Assembly: GCA_026414745.1 (NCBI GenBank)
Contig: JAOAIK010000030.1
Location: 123,089-187,088 of the forward strand
DNA: 64,000 nucleotides
Direction: 5' to 3'
From: Roseococcus sp.
GTDB taxonomy: Bacteria; Pseudomonadota; Alphaproteobacteria; Acetobacterales; Acetobacteraceae
Every line of letters starts with the position of its first letter. Position 1 is the first letter of the stretch. Positions 50,290 to 56,980 of this stretch are shown in pieces. The position numbers and the translations under genes are program-made. The notes under the pieces are model-generated. The model saw nothing but the letters and a program-made list of their open reading frames with translations. It did no database searches and was not told where the DNA came from.

Positions 50290-50335
50290 GAGCGGATTCA
50301 CGCCATGGCTGATTCCAGCCATGTGCGATCCGCTC
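50290..50335. repeat. Imperfect extragenic palindrome adjacent to the previous one
   Basis: GAGCGGAT (50290-50297) pairs with ATCCGCTC (50328-50335), and CATGGCT (50304-50310) with AGCCATG (50317-50323), forming a long stem with an internal loop. It follows the first palindrome after 11 bases, and both begin with GAGCGG, so they form a composite element in the 202-base gap before the DUF1080 gene. Confidence 0.65.
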
Positions 50336-50385
50336 TAGCCTGGGCGGGACCGGCGCCAAGCCGGCCTGATGAGGGAGGAGACACC

Positions 50386-50994
50386 ATGAAGCGCCGCCTG
50401 TTCCACGCCGCCCTGCTCGGCCTCGCCACCCCGCGCCTCGCCTGCGGGCAGGGCGGCTTCCAGCCCATGTTCAACGGCCGCGACCTCTCGGGCTGGGAGC
50501 AGATCGGCAACGCCAACTGGCGCGTCGAGGACGGGGCCGTGGTCGCGGACCGCGGGGTGGGCTTCCTCGTCTCCGCGCGCGACTACGCGGATTTCCGCCT
50601 GCGCGTGGAGTTCTACGCCGAGACGCACACCAACAGCGGCATCTTCATCCGCGCCACCAATCCCTCGGTGGTGAATGCCGCCAATGCCTACGAGGTGAAC
50701 ATCTGGGACGAGCGGCCCGAGCGGCGCTACGGCACGGGCGCCATCGTGGATCTCGCGCCGGTGGACCCCATGCCGCGCGCGGGCGGGCGCTGGAACCGCT
50801 TCGAGATCACCGCTGAGCGCGATGTGCTGACGGTAGTGCTGAACGGCCAGACCACGGTGCCCGGCGTGCGCGACGGCCGCCACGCCTCGGGCCGGATCGC
50901 GCTGCAGCATGCCGCGAGCGTGCCCGACGCCAGCGGCCGGCCGAACGACCGCGGCGTGATCCGCTTCCGCGGGCTGGAGATCGCGCTGCTGTAG
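50386..50994 (+). CDS. DUF1080 (3-keto-disaccharide hydrolase-like) exported protein
   Basis: A 202-residue protein with signal peptide MKRRLFHAALLGLATPRLACGQ and a single DUF1080 domain, a concanavalin-like jelly roll. Recognised blocks are PMFNGRDLSGWEQIGNANWRVEDGAVVAD, LRVEFYAETHTNSGIFIRA, YEVNIWDE and WNRFEITAERDVLTVVLNGQ. Some members hydrolyse 3-keto-glycosides; others act only as carbohydrate-binding modules. GAGGGAGGAG precedes the start. No sugar-oxidising partner is adjacent. Confidence 0.88.
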   Translation: MKRRLFHAALLGLATPRLACGQGGFQPMFNGRDLSGWEQIGNANWRVEDGAVVADRGVGFLVSARDYADFRLRVEFYAETHTNSGIFIRATNPSVVNAANAYEVNIWDERPERRYGTGAIVDLAPVDPMPRAGGRWNRFEITAERDVLTVVLNGQTTVPGVRDGRHASGRIALQHAASVPDASGRPNDRGVIRFRGLEIALL

Positions 50995-51004
50995 CGCGCC
51001 GCGC

Positions 51005-51283
51005 TCAGGCCGCGCGCCGTTCCCGGCTGAGTTCGCGCAGCAGCCCGGCCGTCGCCTCGGCCTGGCGCTGCGCCGCCTCCTCGGCCGCGGCCAGCAGCCC
51101 CGCGAGGCGCGCGGCCGAGCCGGGGGCGGGCGGGGCGCGCAGCGTCTGCGTCGCCTCGCGCAGCAGGCGGGTCAGCGCGCGCACCCCCTCCGTCAGTTCG
51201 AGGGCGAGATCGGCCGCATCGGGCGCGGGCGGGGCCTCCGCGGCCAGCGCGGCGAAGATCGCGGCGTCGGGCGAGGGCGGCAT
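51005..51283 (-). CDS. Hypothetical small alanine-rich helical protein
   Basis: A 92-residue protein rich in alanine, glutamate and arginine. It is predicted as two long amphipathic helices (ALELTEGVRALTRLLREATQTL and LAGLLAAAEEAAQRQAEATAGLLREL) separated by a proline-rich turn. There is no signal peptide and I recognise no family. It lies 60 bases after the flavoprotein gene on the same strand, so it may end that operon. A chance frame is possible. Confidence 0.5.
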   Translation of the reverse strand: MPPSPDAAIFAALAAEAPPAPDAADLALELTEGVRALTRLLREATQTLRAPPAPGSAARLAGLLAAAEEAAQRQAEATAGLLRELSRERRAA

Positions 51284-51343
51284 GGGTGGTCCTCCGGGCG
51301 GGGCTCTCAGCTTCGCGCCTGGTCCTTGCCGAAGCCTTAACGG

Positions 51344-53071
51344 CTACTCTGCCGCCCGGGGGGCGAGCAGGCTTTCGCCGGGGCGCAGCCGCGTGAAGGC
51401 CACCTCGCCCCAGCCCAGGCGCAGCGCCCCCTCCTCGAGCCGCACCCGGGTATGGGTGAGGCCCTCGGCCTCGTCGCGCGTCTCGGGGTGGTCCTCGCGC
51501 CAATGCGCGCCGCGGCTCTCCTCGCGCGCGGCGGCGGCCAGCACGATGGCGCGGCTGACCAGGATCAGGCTCTCGAGGTTCAGCCACTCCGCCCAGCCCA
51601 GGTGGAAGCCGCGCGCGCCATCGGCGACGCCCGAGGCGCGCAGCTCCGCCTCCAGCGCCGCGAGGCCGCGCGCGGCCTCGGCGAGCTTCGCGCCGTCGCG
51701 CAGGATGCCGGCCTTCTCCCACATCAGGTCGGCCAGCGCGTCGCGGATCGGACCGAGCGGCCTCTGCGGCCGCGCGAAGGGCGCCTCGGCGGCGGCGACC
51801 GCCTCGGCGAGCGCCGCCTCGTCGGGCGGGGCGGGCGCGCCCTCGGCGGCGGCGAAGCGCGCCATGGCCTCGCCGGCCAGACCGCCGAAGACGGTGGAGT
51901 TCGCCACGCCATTGCCGCCCAGCCGGTTCGCGCCGTGCACGCCGCCCGTGTCCTCGCCGGCGGCGAAGAGGCCGGGCAGCTCTGTCGCGCCATCGGGGCG
52001 GAACTCCACCCCGCCCATCATGTAGTGCGCGGTGGGCACAACGGGCACGCGGCCGGCCGCGAGGTCGAAGCCCATGTCGGCGCAGCGCTCCACCATGCCC
52101 TTGAACTGCCGGCGGACCTTCTCGGGCCCGAGATGCGCCATCTCGATCCACAGCCCTCCGGCCGCATTCCCGCGCCCGGCGAGGATTTCGCGCATCATGG
52201 AGCGGCTGACGATGTCGCGCGTGGCGCGCTCGCCGCGCGGGTCGTAGCCGTGCATGAAGCGCTCGCCCGCGCCGTTGAGAAGGTATCCGCCCGCGCCGCG
52301 CAGCCCTTCCTCGATGATGGTGCCCGTCATGCGCGTGCCGGGCCCGGCCAGCACGCCCGTCGGGTGGAACTGCACCATCTCCATGTCGCGCAGCGGCAGC
52401 CCCGCGCGCAGCGCCATCGCCATGCCGTCGCAGGACTTGTCGCCCGAGGGCGTATGATACTTGTACATGGTCGGCCCGCCGCCGGTGGCGAGCAGAACCG
52501 CCTTCGCCTGCACGAAGACGAAGGCGCCGCGGCGGATGTCGAGCAGCAGCACGCCCGAGAGGCGCGCGCCGTCCCTCGAGCGGATCAGCGCGAGCGCGCG
52601 ATGCTCCTCCAGCCGCGCGATGCCGCGCGCCCAGACCTGCTCGGCGAGGCGGTTGACGATCTCGATGCCGGTGAGATCACCCTTGTGGACGGTGCGGTCG
52701 AAGCTCTGTCCCGCGAAGGCCTTCTGGTGGATGGTGCCGTCCGGGTTGCGGTCGAAGAAGCAGCCCCAGCGGTTCTCGAGCTCGCGGATGCGGCGCTGCG
52801 CCACCGTCACCAGCGTCCAGGCGAGATCCTGGTCATTGAGCCACTTGCCGCCCTCGAGCGTGTCCATGAAGTGGCGCTCGGCGGAATCGCCAGGGGCGAG
52901 TGCGACATTGTAGCCGCCCTGCACCATGCGCGTGCAGCCCGACTTGCCGAGCAGCCCCTTCACCGCGACGGTGACGTGCAGCGCGGGGTTCGCGGATGCG
53001 GCGTGCAGCGCGCCGAGCAGCCCCGCCCCGCCCGAGCCCAGCACCAGGATGTCGGTGACGAGGCGCTCCAT
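51344..53071 (-). CDS. Succinate dehydrogenase/fumarate reductase-like flavoprotein
   Basis: A 575-residue FAD-dependent subunit paralogous to SdhA. It begins MERLVTDILVLGSGGAGLLGALHA. Substrate-site residues are kept: VQFHPTG, LRGAGGYLLNGAGERFMHGY, and HGANRLGGNGVANSTVFGG. The segment that normally holds the FAD-linking histidine (SHTVAAQGG) reads SGCTRMVQGG, so flavin is probably not covalently bound in the usual way. It overlaps the fumarase beta gene at its start. Together with the iron-sulfur and anchor genes of this operon it should form a second complex II-like enzyme. The substrate may be succinate or a related dicarboxylate. Confidence 0.85.
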   Translation of the reverse strand: MERLVTDILVLGSGGAGLLGALHAASANPALHVTVAVKGLLGKSGCTRMVQGGYNVALAPGDSAERHFMDTLEGGKWLNDQDLAWTLVTVAQRRIRELENRWGCFFDRNPDGTIHQKAFAGQSFDRTVHKGDLTGIEIVNRLAEQVWARGIARLEEHRALALIRSRDGARLSGVLLLDIRRGAFVFVQAKAVLLATGGGPTMYKYHTPSGDKSCDGMAMALRAGLPLRDMEMVQFHPTGVLAGPGTRMTGTIIEEGLRGAGGYLLNGAGERFMHGYDPRGERATRDIVSRSMMREILAGRGNAAGGLWIEMAHLGPEKVRRQFKGMVERCADMGFDLAAGRVPVVPTAHYMMGGVEFRPDGATELPGLFAAGEDTGGVHGANRLGGNGVANSTVFGGLAGEAMARFAAAEGAPAPPDEAALAEAVAAAEAPFARPQRPLGPIRDALADLMWEKAGILRDGAKLAEAARGLAALEAELRASGVADGARGFHLGWAEWLNLESLILVSRAIVLAAAAREESRGAHWREDHPETRDEAEGLTHTRVRLEEGALRLGWGEVAFTRLRPGESLLAPRAAE

Positions 53072-53679
53072 CACGCCGCCCCCAGCCTCGCCAGCACCTC
53101 GGCGCGGCGGGCCGCCGCGCGCTCCTGCACGCCGCGGTAGAGGCTGCCGCCATGGCTGTCCATGCCCACGATCAGCGGGCCGAAATCCCGGATGGCGAAG
53201 CGCCACAGGCTCTCGGGGTTGAGGTCGTCGAGGTCCACGTCCTCGATGGCGGTGATCCAGGTCGTCTCCAGCGCCGCCGCGCCGCCGATCACCGCGAGAT
53301 AGGCGCCGCCGAGTTCCTGGAAGGCGCGCGCGCTCTCCTCGCGCAGGCCCCCCTTGCCGATGATGAGGCGCACGCCCTCGCGCTCCATCAGCGGGCGGGT
53401 GAAGCGCTCCATGCGGTCGGAGGTGGTGGTGCCGATGCACACCGCCTCGTAGCCCGCCTGGTTCGTGCCGCTCCGCTCGACCTTGCGCACATTGGGCGCG
53501 GTGTGGATCACCGCATGGCCGCTGAGGTCGAAGCGCGTGCGCCGGCCGCGGTCGAACATGTGGATCTGCGTGGCGTCGCGGATGCCGAACAGCGTGTCCT
53601 GCAGCGTCACCGTGTCGCCGGCGCGCAGGGCGCGCGCCTGGGCTTCGGTGATGGGCATGTGGAGGATGTGGTGGGCCAT
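53071..53679 (-). CDS. Class I fumarase / L(+)-tartrate dehydratase beta subunit
   Basis: A 202-residue protein equal to the C-terminal domain of class I fumarases and to TtdB. It starts MAHHILHMPITEAQARALRAGDTV. Conserved blocks are GTTTSDRMERF, LIIGKGGLREESARAFQELGGAYLAVIGGAAAL and WRFAIRDFGPLIVGMDSHG. It pairs with the alpha subunit encoded about 200 bases upstream. The gap contains two short copies of this gene's own start region. Fumarase, tartrate dehydratase and mesaconase share this architecture, so the substrate is open. Confidence 0.9.
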   Translation of the reverse strand: MAHHILHMPITEAQARALRAGDTVTLQDTLFGIRDATQIHMFDRGRRTRFDLSGHAVIHTAPNVRKVERSGTNQAGYEAVCIGTTTSDRMERFTRPLMEREGVRLIIGKGGLREESARAFQELGGAYLAVIGGAAALETTWITAIEDVDLDDLNPESLWRFAIRDFGPLIVGMDSHGGSLYRGVQERAAARRAEVLARLGAA

Positions 53680-53680
53680 G

Positions 53681-53776
53681 TCAGCCTCCCGCCCGCGGCG
53701 CGGAGGGTTGGCGTGGCGGCTGCGCGCCGCGGGTGTGGCGAAGCGTGATCGGCGTGTGGAGGATGTGGTGGGTCAT
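53681..53776 (-). CDS. 31-codon mini-ORF, proximal repeat unit
   Basis: The frame reads MTHHILHTPITLRHTRGAQ and then PPRQPSAPRAGG. Its first 11 residues copy the beta subunit's MAHHILHMPIT. GGGAGG near its 3' end serves as ribosome site for the real gene, and its TGA is one base from that gene's ATG, so translation may be coupled. It has no homologous fold and may be only a relic or a leader peptide. Confidence 0.5.
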   Translation of the reverse strand: MTHHILHTPITLRHTRGAQPPRQPSAPRAGG

Positions 53777-53777
53777 G

Positions 53778-53873
53778 TCAGCCTCCTGCCCGCGGCGCGG
53801 AGGGTTGGCGTGACGGCTGCGCGCCGCGGGTGTGGCCAAGCGTGATCGGCGTGTGGAGGACGTGATGGGTCAT
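53778..53873 (-). CDS. 31-codon mini-ORF, distal repeat unit
   Basis: The frame reads MTHHVLHTPITLGHTRGAQ and then PSRQPSAPRAGG. It differs from the other unit by three amino-acid changes and two silent changes and has the same stop position. GAGGAG, overlapping the alpha-subunit stop region, precedes its ATG, and its TGA is one base from the next mini-ORF start. It may pass ribosomes from the alpha to the beta gene. Confidence 0.5.
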   Translation of the reverse strand: MTHHVLHTPITLGHTRGAQPSRQPSAPRAGG

Positions 53874-53883
53874 GGCGCGCTCC

Positions 53884-54786
53884 TCAGAAGCCGATCTCCA
53901 CGCCCTCGGGCGTGAAGGTGGCGCTGGCGCGCCGGGCGGAGTGGCACTGGATGTTCACCGCCACCGGGTTCATGGTGATGTGCGTCGCCGCCACCTCCAC
54001 ATGCACGGCGAAGGCGGTGGAATCCCCGCCCAGCCCCTGCGGGCCGATGCCCAGGCCGTTCACCGCCTCGGACAGTTCGCGCTCCAGCTTCGCCCCCTCC
54101 GGGTCGGCGCAGACGGAGCCGAGCGGGCGCGTCGCCGCCACCTTCGCCAGATGCATGCACAGGTCGGAGGTCCCGCCCACGCCCACGCCCATGATGGTGG
54201 GCGGGCACACCTTTCCCCCCGCCTGGATGGCCGCATCCACCACGAAGCGCTTCACCCCCGCGATGCCGTCGGCGGGAATGAGCATCCTGAGGAAGCTGCC
54301 GTTCTCGCTGCCCGAGCCCTTGGGGATCATGGTCAGGCGCAGCACGCGCGGCGCCTCGATGAAGTCGAGGTGGATCACCGGCACATGCGCCCCGCAGGAG
54401 CTGTGCGCGTTCACCCGCGTGATGGGATGCACCACGGAACTGCGCAGCGGATGCTCGCGCGTCGCGCGCTCGGTGCCGCGCGCGATGGCCTGCTTCAGCG
54501 CCCAGCCATCGACCTCCACGTCGCGGCCGATCTCGACGTTGAAGATCGGGATGCCCGTGTCCTGGCAGAGCAGGTTCTCCGTCCGCTCGGCCACCGCGAT
54601 GTTCTCGATCATGGTGGCGAGGACGGATTTCGCGAGCCCGTCCGTCTCGCTCGCGTCCAGGCGGTGGAAGCCGGCCTTGATGTCGTCGGGCAGGATCTTG
54701 AGCGCGCGGATGTAGAGGAGCTTCGCGGCCTCCTCGATCGCATCGGGGGTGATGCGCAGCCTCCCGGGCGGGGCGATGACGGACAT
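53884..54786 (-). CDS. Class I fumarase / L(+)-tartrate dehydratase alpha subunit
   Basis: A 300-residue iron-sulfur hydro-lyase subunit. The 4Fe-4S cysteines are likely those in LLCQDTGIPIF, VCPPTIMGVGVGGTSD and one of the further family cysteines (SSCGAHVPV). The GKVCPPTIMG block is diagnostic. It catalyses reversible addition of water to fumarate, or dehydration of tartrate or of mesaconate's hydrate. It acts with the beta subunit and would hydrate the fumarate-type product of the dehydrogenase complex in the same operon. The cluster makes it oxygen-sensitive. Confidence 0.92.
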   Translation of the reverse strand: MSVIAPPGRLRITPDAIEEAAKLLYIRALKILPDDIKAGFHRLDASETDGLAKSVLATMIENIAVAERTENLLCQDTGIPIFNVEIGRDVEVDGWALKQAIARGTERATREHPLRSSVVHPITRVNAHSSCGAHVPVIHLDFIEAPRVLRLTMIPKGSGSENGSFLRMLIPADGIAGVKRFVVDAAIQAGGKVCPPTIMGVGVGGTSDLCMHLAKVAATRPLGSVCADPEGAKLERELSEAVNGLGIGPQGLGGDSTAFAVHVEVAATHITMNPVAVNIQCHSARRASATFTPEGVEIGF

Positions 54787-54795
54787 GGCGTTTCC

Positions 54796-55527
54796 TCACA
54801 GCAGCAGGAACAGGCCGGAGACGAGCAGCAGGCCGAGCAGCAGCAGCCGGAAGCCCCTGGCCGGCAGCGCCCGGCCCAGCCGCAGGCCGAGCCAGGTGCC
54901 GGCCAGCAGCGCCGGCACGGCGCCCGCGGTCAGCAGCAGCGCCTCGCGCGTGAACAGCCCCGCGAGCAGCAGGCCCGGAATGGTCAGCGCCTGCATGATG
55001 GCGATGAAGGGCTGCATCAGCGCGCGCGTCTCGCGCGGAGGCATCGCGGTCGCGTCCGCCCACATGCCGAGCAGCGCGCCCACATAGCCGCCGATGCCGC
55101 CCAGCACGCCGCAGGCGAAGCCCACCACCGCATCGGCGCGCCGCCCGCCCGCGAAGGCCGCGGGGGCGAGGCCGAGCACGATGCGCGCCAGCGTGTAGCC
55201 CGCATAGAGCACGAGCAGCGCCCCCACGAAGCCGAGGATCCAGCGCGCCGGCCCGAGCGCGAGGAAGGCGAGGCCGAGCGGCAGCCCCGGCAGCGCGGCG
55301 CCGAGGTAGAGCATGAGGCGCGGCCAGGGAATGGCGTCGCGCACCGCCCAGCTGCCGATGCCCTGCACGATCAGGCTGCCGGTGACGAGGATGGGCGCGA
55401 CCAGCGCCGGCGGCAGGAAGGGCAGCAGCAGCGCCGCGCCCACCAGCACGAAGGCGAAGCCCGCGATGCTCGCGCACAGGGCCGCCACGAGGCAGCCGGC
55501 CGAGACGAGGGCGAGGTCAGCCCACAT
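54796..55527 (-). CDS. Sulfite exporter TauE/SafE family membrane protein
   Basis: A 243-residue polytopic membrane protein with about eight helices. It includes GFAFVLVGAALLLPFLPPALVAPILVTGSLIVQGIGSW and the second-half repeat FACGVLGGIGGYVGALLGMW. The family moves sulfur-containing or organic anions. Its place inside a dicarboxylate dehydrogenase/hydratase operon suggests transport of that pathway's acid, which is inference. It overlaps the anchor gene by 11 bases and precedes the alpha subunit by nine. Confidence 0.87.
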   Translation of the reverse strand: MWADLALVSAGCLVAALCASIAGFAFVLVGAALLLPFLPPALVAPILVTGSLIVQGIGSWAVRDAIPWPRLMLYLGAALPGLPLGLAFLALGPARWILGFVGALLVLYAGYTLARIVLGLAPAAFAGGRRADAVVGFACGVLGGIGGYVGALLGMWADATAMPPRETRALMQPFIAIMQALTIPGLLLAGLFTREALLLTAGAVPALLAGTWLGLRLGRALPARGFRLLLLGLLLVSGLFLLL

Positions 55528-55852
55528 TCAGCAGGAACAGGAGCCCGACGGCGAGCGCGAAGCCCGCGCCCAGCGCCGCCATGTCCTTCTGCCGCGCGCG
55601 CCAGCCGAGGAACTCCAACGCCATCACGCGCAGCCCCCCGGCGAGGTGCAGCGCGAGCAGGACCACGAGCCCCCATTCGGCGAGCTTGAACAGCCCATGG
55701 TCCGTCCAGCGCAGGAAGCCCTCCAGCGCCGCCTCGCCCTGCAGCGCCTGGCCCAGCGCCCAGAAATGCAGCGGCAGGAAGAGCGCGAGCGCGAGGCCAG
55801 AGAGCCGGTGCGCCAGAAAGGCGAGATAGGTCGGGTGCCGCCGGTCAGGCAT
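55517..55852 (-). CDS. Complex II-like membrane anchor subunit, SdhC-type
   Basis: A 111-residue protein with three hydrophobic segments. HRLSGLALALFLPLHFWALG is typical of the SdhC/FrdC quinone and heme region, and LHLAGGLRVMALEFLGW supplies a second histidine. It would anchor the flavoprotein and iron-sulfur subunits. It is the second of two similar short anchors; their coding ends overlap by eight bases. Confidence 0.8.
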   Translation of the reverse strand: MPDRRHPTYLAFLAHRLSGLALALFLPLHFWALGQALQGEAALEGFLRWTDHGLFKLAEWGLVVLLALHLAGGLRVMALEFLGWRARQKDMAALGAGFALAVGLLFLLNVG

Positions 55853-56180
55853 GGTAGAGCCCCCAGGCGGCGCGGATGCCGAAGAGCGCCGTGGCGAGCC
55901 CGAGGCCGAGCCAGAGCAGGTCGAGGCCGCGGCCGCGCCAGCCCAGCCACTCGGCGGCGATGGCGCGCAGCCCGATCGCGGCGTGCAGCCCCGCGGCCAG
56001 GGCGAAGCCCGCGTAGAACAGCAGCCAGGCCTCGCTGCCGCGCGTGCGCGCCAGGATGTCCGCCGCCGAGAGCCCGCCGCGCACGGCGATGATGATGGTG
56101 ACGAGATGCACCGCCACCGCGACCGCGAGGAAGGCCGCGGTGAGGCGCTGCGCCACCCACAGATGCAGCTGCCCCCTCAT
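55845..56180 (-). CDS. Complex II-like membrane anchor subunit, second type
   Basis: A 111-residue three-helix membrane protein that starts MRGQLHLWVAQRLTAAFLAVAVAVHLVTIIIAV. The QR-T and VHL pattern resembles SdhC, and AAGLHAAIGLRAIAAEWLGW resembles the heme-ligand region. The C-terminal helix is LATALFGIRAAWGLYH. It overlaps the iron-sulfur gene by four bases at its start, which fits one translationally coupled complex. Confidence 0.8.
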   Translation of the reverse strand: MRGQLHLWVAQRLTAAFLAVAVAVHLVTIIIAVRGGLSAADILARTRGSEAWLLFYAGFALAAGLHAAIGLRAIAAEWLGWRGRGLDLLWLGLGLATALFGIRAAWGLYHA

Positions 56181-56911
56181 CCGCGGCGACCCAGCAGCGC
56201 GTCCCAGAACAGGCGGCGCTTCAGCCCCGCGATGGCCGAGGAGGGGTCGAGCCCCTTCGGGCAGCGCTCGGTGCAGGACTGGGTGGAGTGGCAGGAATGG
56301 CAGCCCGCATCGCCGCTCACCGCCGCGAGGCGTGCCGCCTGCGCGCCGTCGCGCACGTCGTTCACCAGCGTCCAGGCGCGGTTGAGGGCGGCGGGGCCCA
56401 GGTAGTCCGGGTTCCAGGCCACCACGTCGCAGGAGGCGTGGCAGACGCCGCAGCCGATGCACTCGATGCCCGCATCGGCCTCGCGCCGGGCCTTCGAGCC
56501 GGGCGGGACCACGGCGAAATCCTCCGGCACGGCGCCGTCCGGCGCGTCCTTGGGCTGGAAGCTGCCCATCGCCCGCGCCCATTTGTCGAAGAAGGGCGCC
56601 ATGTCGGTGGCGAGGTCGCGGATCACCGGCAGATGGGGCAGGGGGCGGAGCGTCAGCGCCTCGCCGGGCCTCGCGACGCGCCGCACATGGGTGCGGCAGG
56701 TCCAGCGCGCGCGGCCGTTCACCTCCATGGCGCAGGAGCCGCACATGCCCACCCGGCAGGCGAAGCGGTAGGCCAGCGCGGGCTCCTGCTCGCGCTGGAT
56801 CTCGCTCACCACGTCGAGCACCGTCTGGTTCTCGCGCGCCGCGACCTCGTAGGCGGCGAAGGCGCCGCCCGCGGCGTCGCCGCGCCAGATCCGCACCGTC
56901 AGCCTGTCCAT
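56177..56911 (-). CDS. Succinate dehydrogenase/fumarate reductase-like iron-sulfur protein
   Basis: A 244-residue SdhB paralog. The 2Fe-2S ligands are CRVGMCGSCAMEVNGRARWTC. The second domain has CIGCGVCHASCDVVAWN (4Fe-4S) and CHSTQSCTERCPKGLDP (3Fe-4S set). Overall identity to the canonical SdhB at 26.9-27.7 kb is clearly low, so it is not a recent copy. It is the first gene of the leftward seven-gene operon, and its start lies 25 bases from the palindromic operator candidate. Confidence 0.9.
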   Translation of the reverse strand: MDRLTVRIWRGDAAGGAFAAYEVAARENQTVLDVVSEIQREQEPALAYRFACRVGMCGSCAMEVNGRARWTCRTHVRRVARPGEALTLRPLPHLPVIRDLATDMAPFFDKWARAMGSFQPKDAPDGAVPEDFAVVPPGSKARREADAGIECIGCGVCHASCDVVAWNPDYLGPAALNRAWTLVNDVRDGAQAARLAAVSGDAGCHSCHSTQSCTERCPKGLDPSSAIAGLKRRLFWDALLGRRG

Positions 56912-56935
56912 CCCGCGATCCTGCCCCCGGCTTGA

Positions 56936-56949
56936 GTCTTATACAAGAC
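56936..56949. promoter_or_regulatory. Palindromic operator candidate for the GntR/HutC regulator
   Basis: GTCTTATACAAGAC is an interrupted palindrome (GTCTT/AAGAC arms) in the 69-base gap between the divergent iron-sulfur and ThDP-enzyme genes. It resembles the TTGTATATACAA-type sites of HutC-subfamily GntR proteins. Read leftward it contains TATAAG, a possible -10. One regulator could thus control both directions. Confidence 0.5.
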
Positions 56950-56980
56950 CGGGCCAGTCTCGGCGCGAAAGGAAACCCCC

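Larger units (their letters stand above)
53648..53873 (-). repeat. 97-bp tandem repeat, about 2.3 copies, of the fumarase beta start region
   Basis: Two full units (53777-53873 and 53680-53776) differ at only 5 of 97 positions, with no indels. A third partial unit, 32 bases with 29 matches, is the first 11 codons of the beta-subunit gene. Each unit carries a start codon, a 31-codon frame and, at its end, the ribosome site for the next unit. The array arose by tandem duplication of the gene's 5' end. Confidence 0.9.

Noticed and set aside
51344..56911. Recent duplication of the canonical sdh operon
   Set aside because: Gene order, anchor length and the FAD loop all differ from sdhCDAB, so the second set is an ancient paralog or acquired separately.
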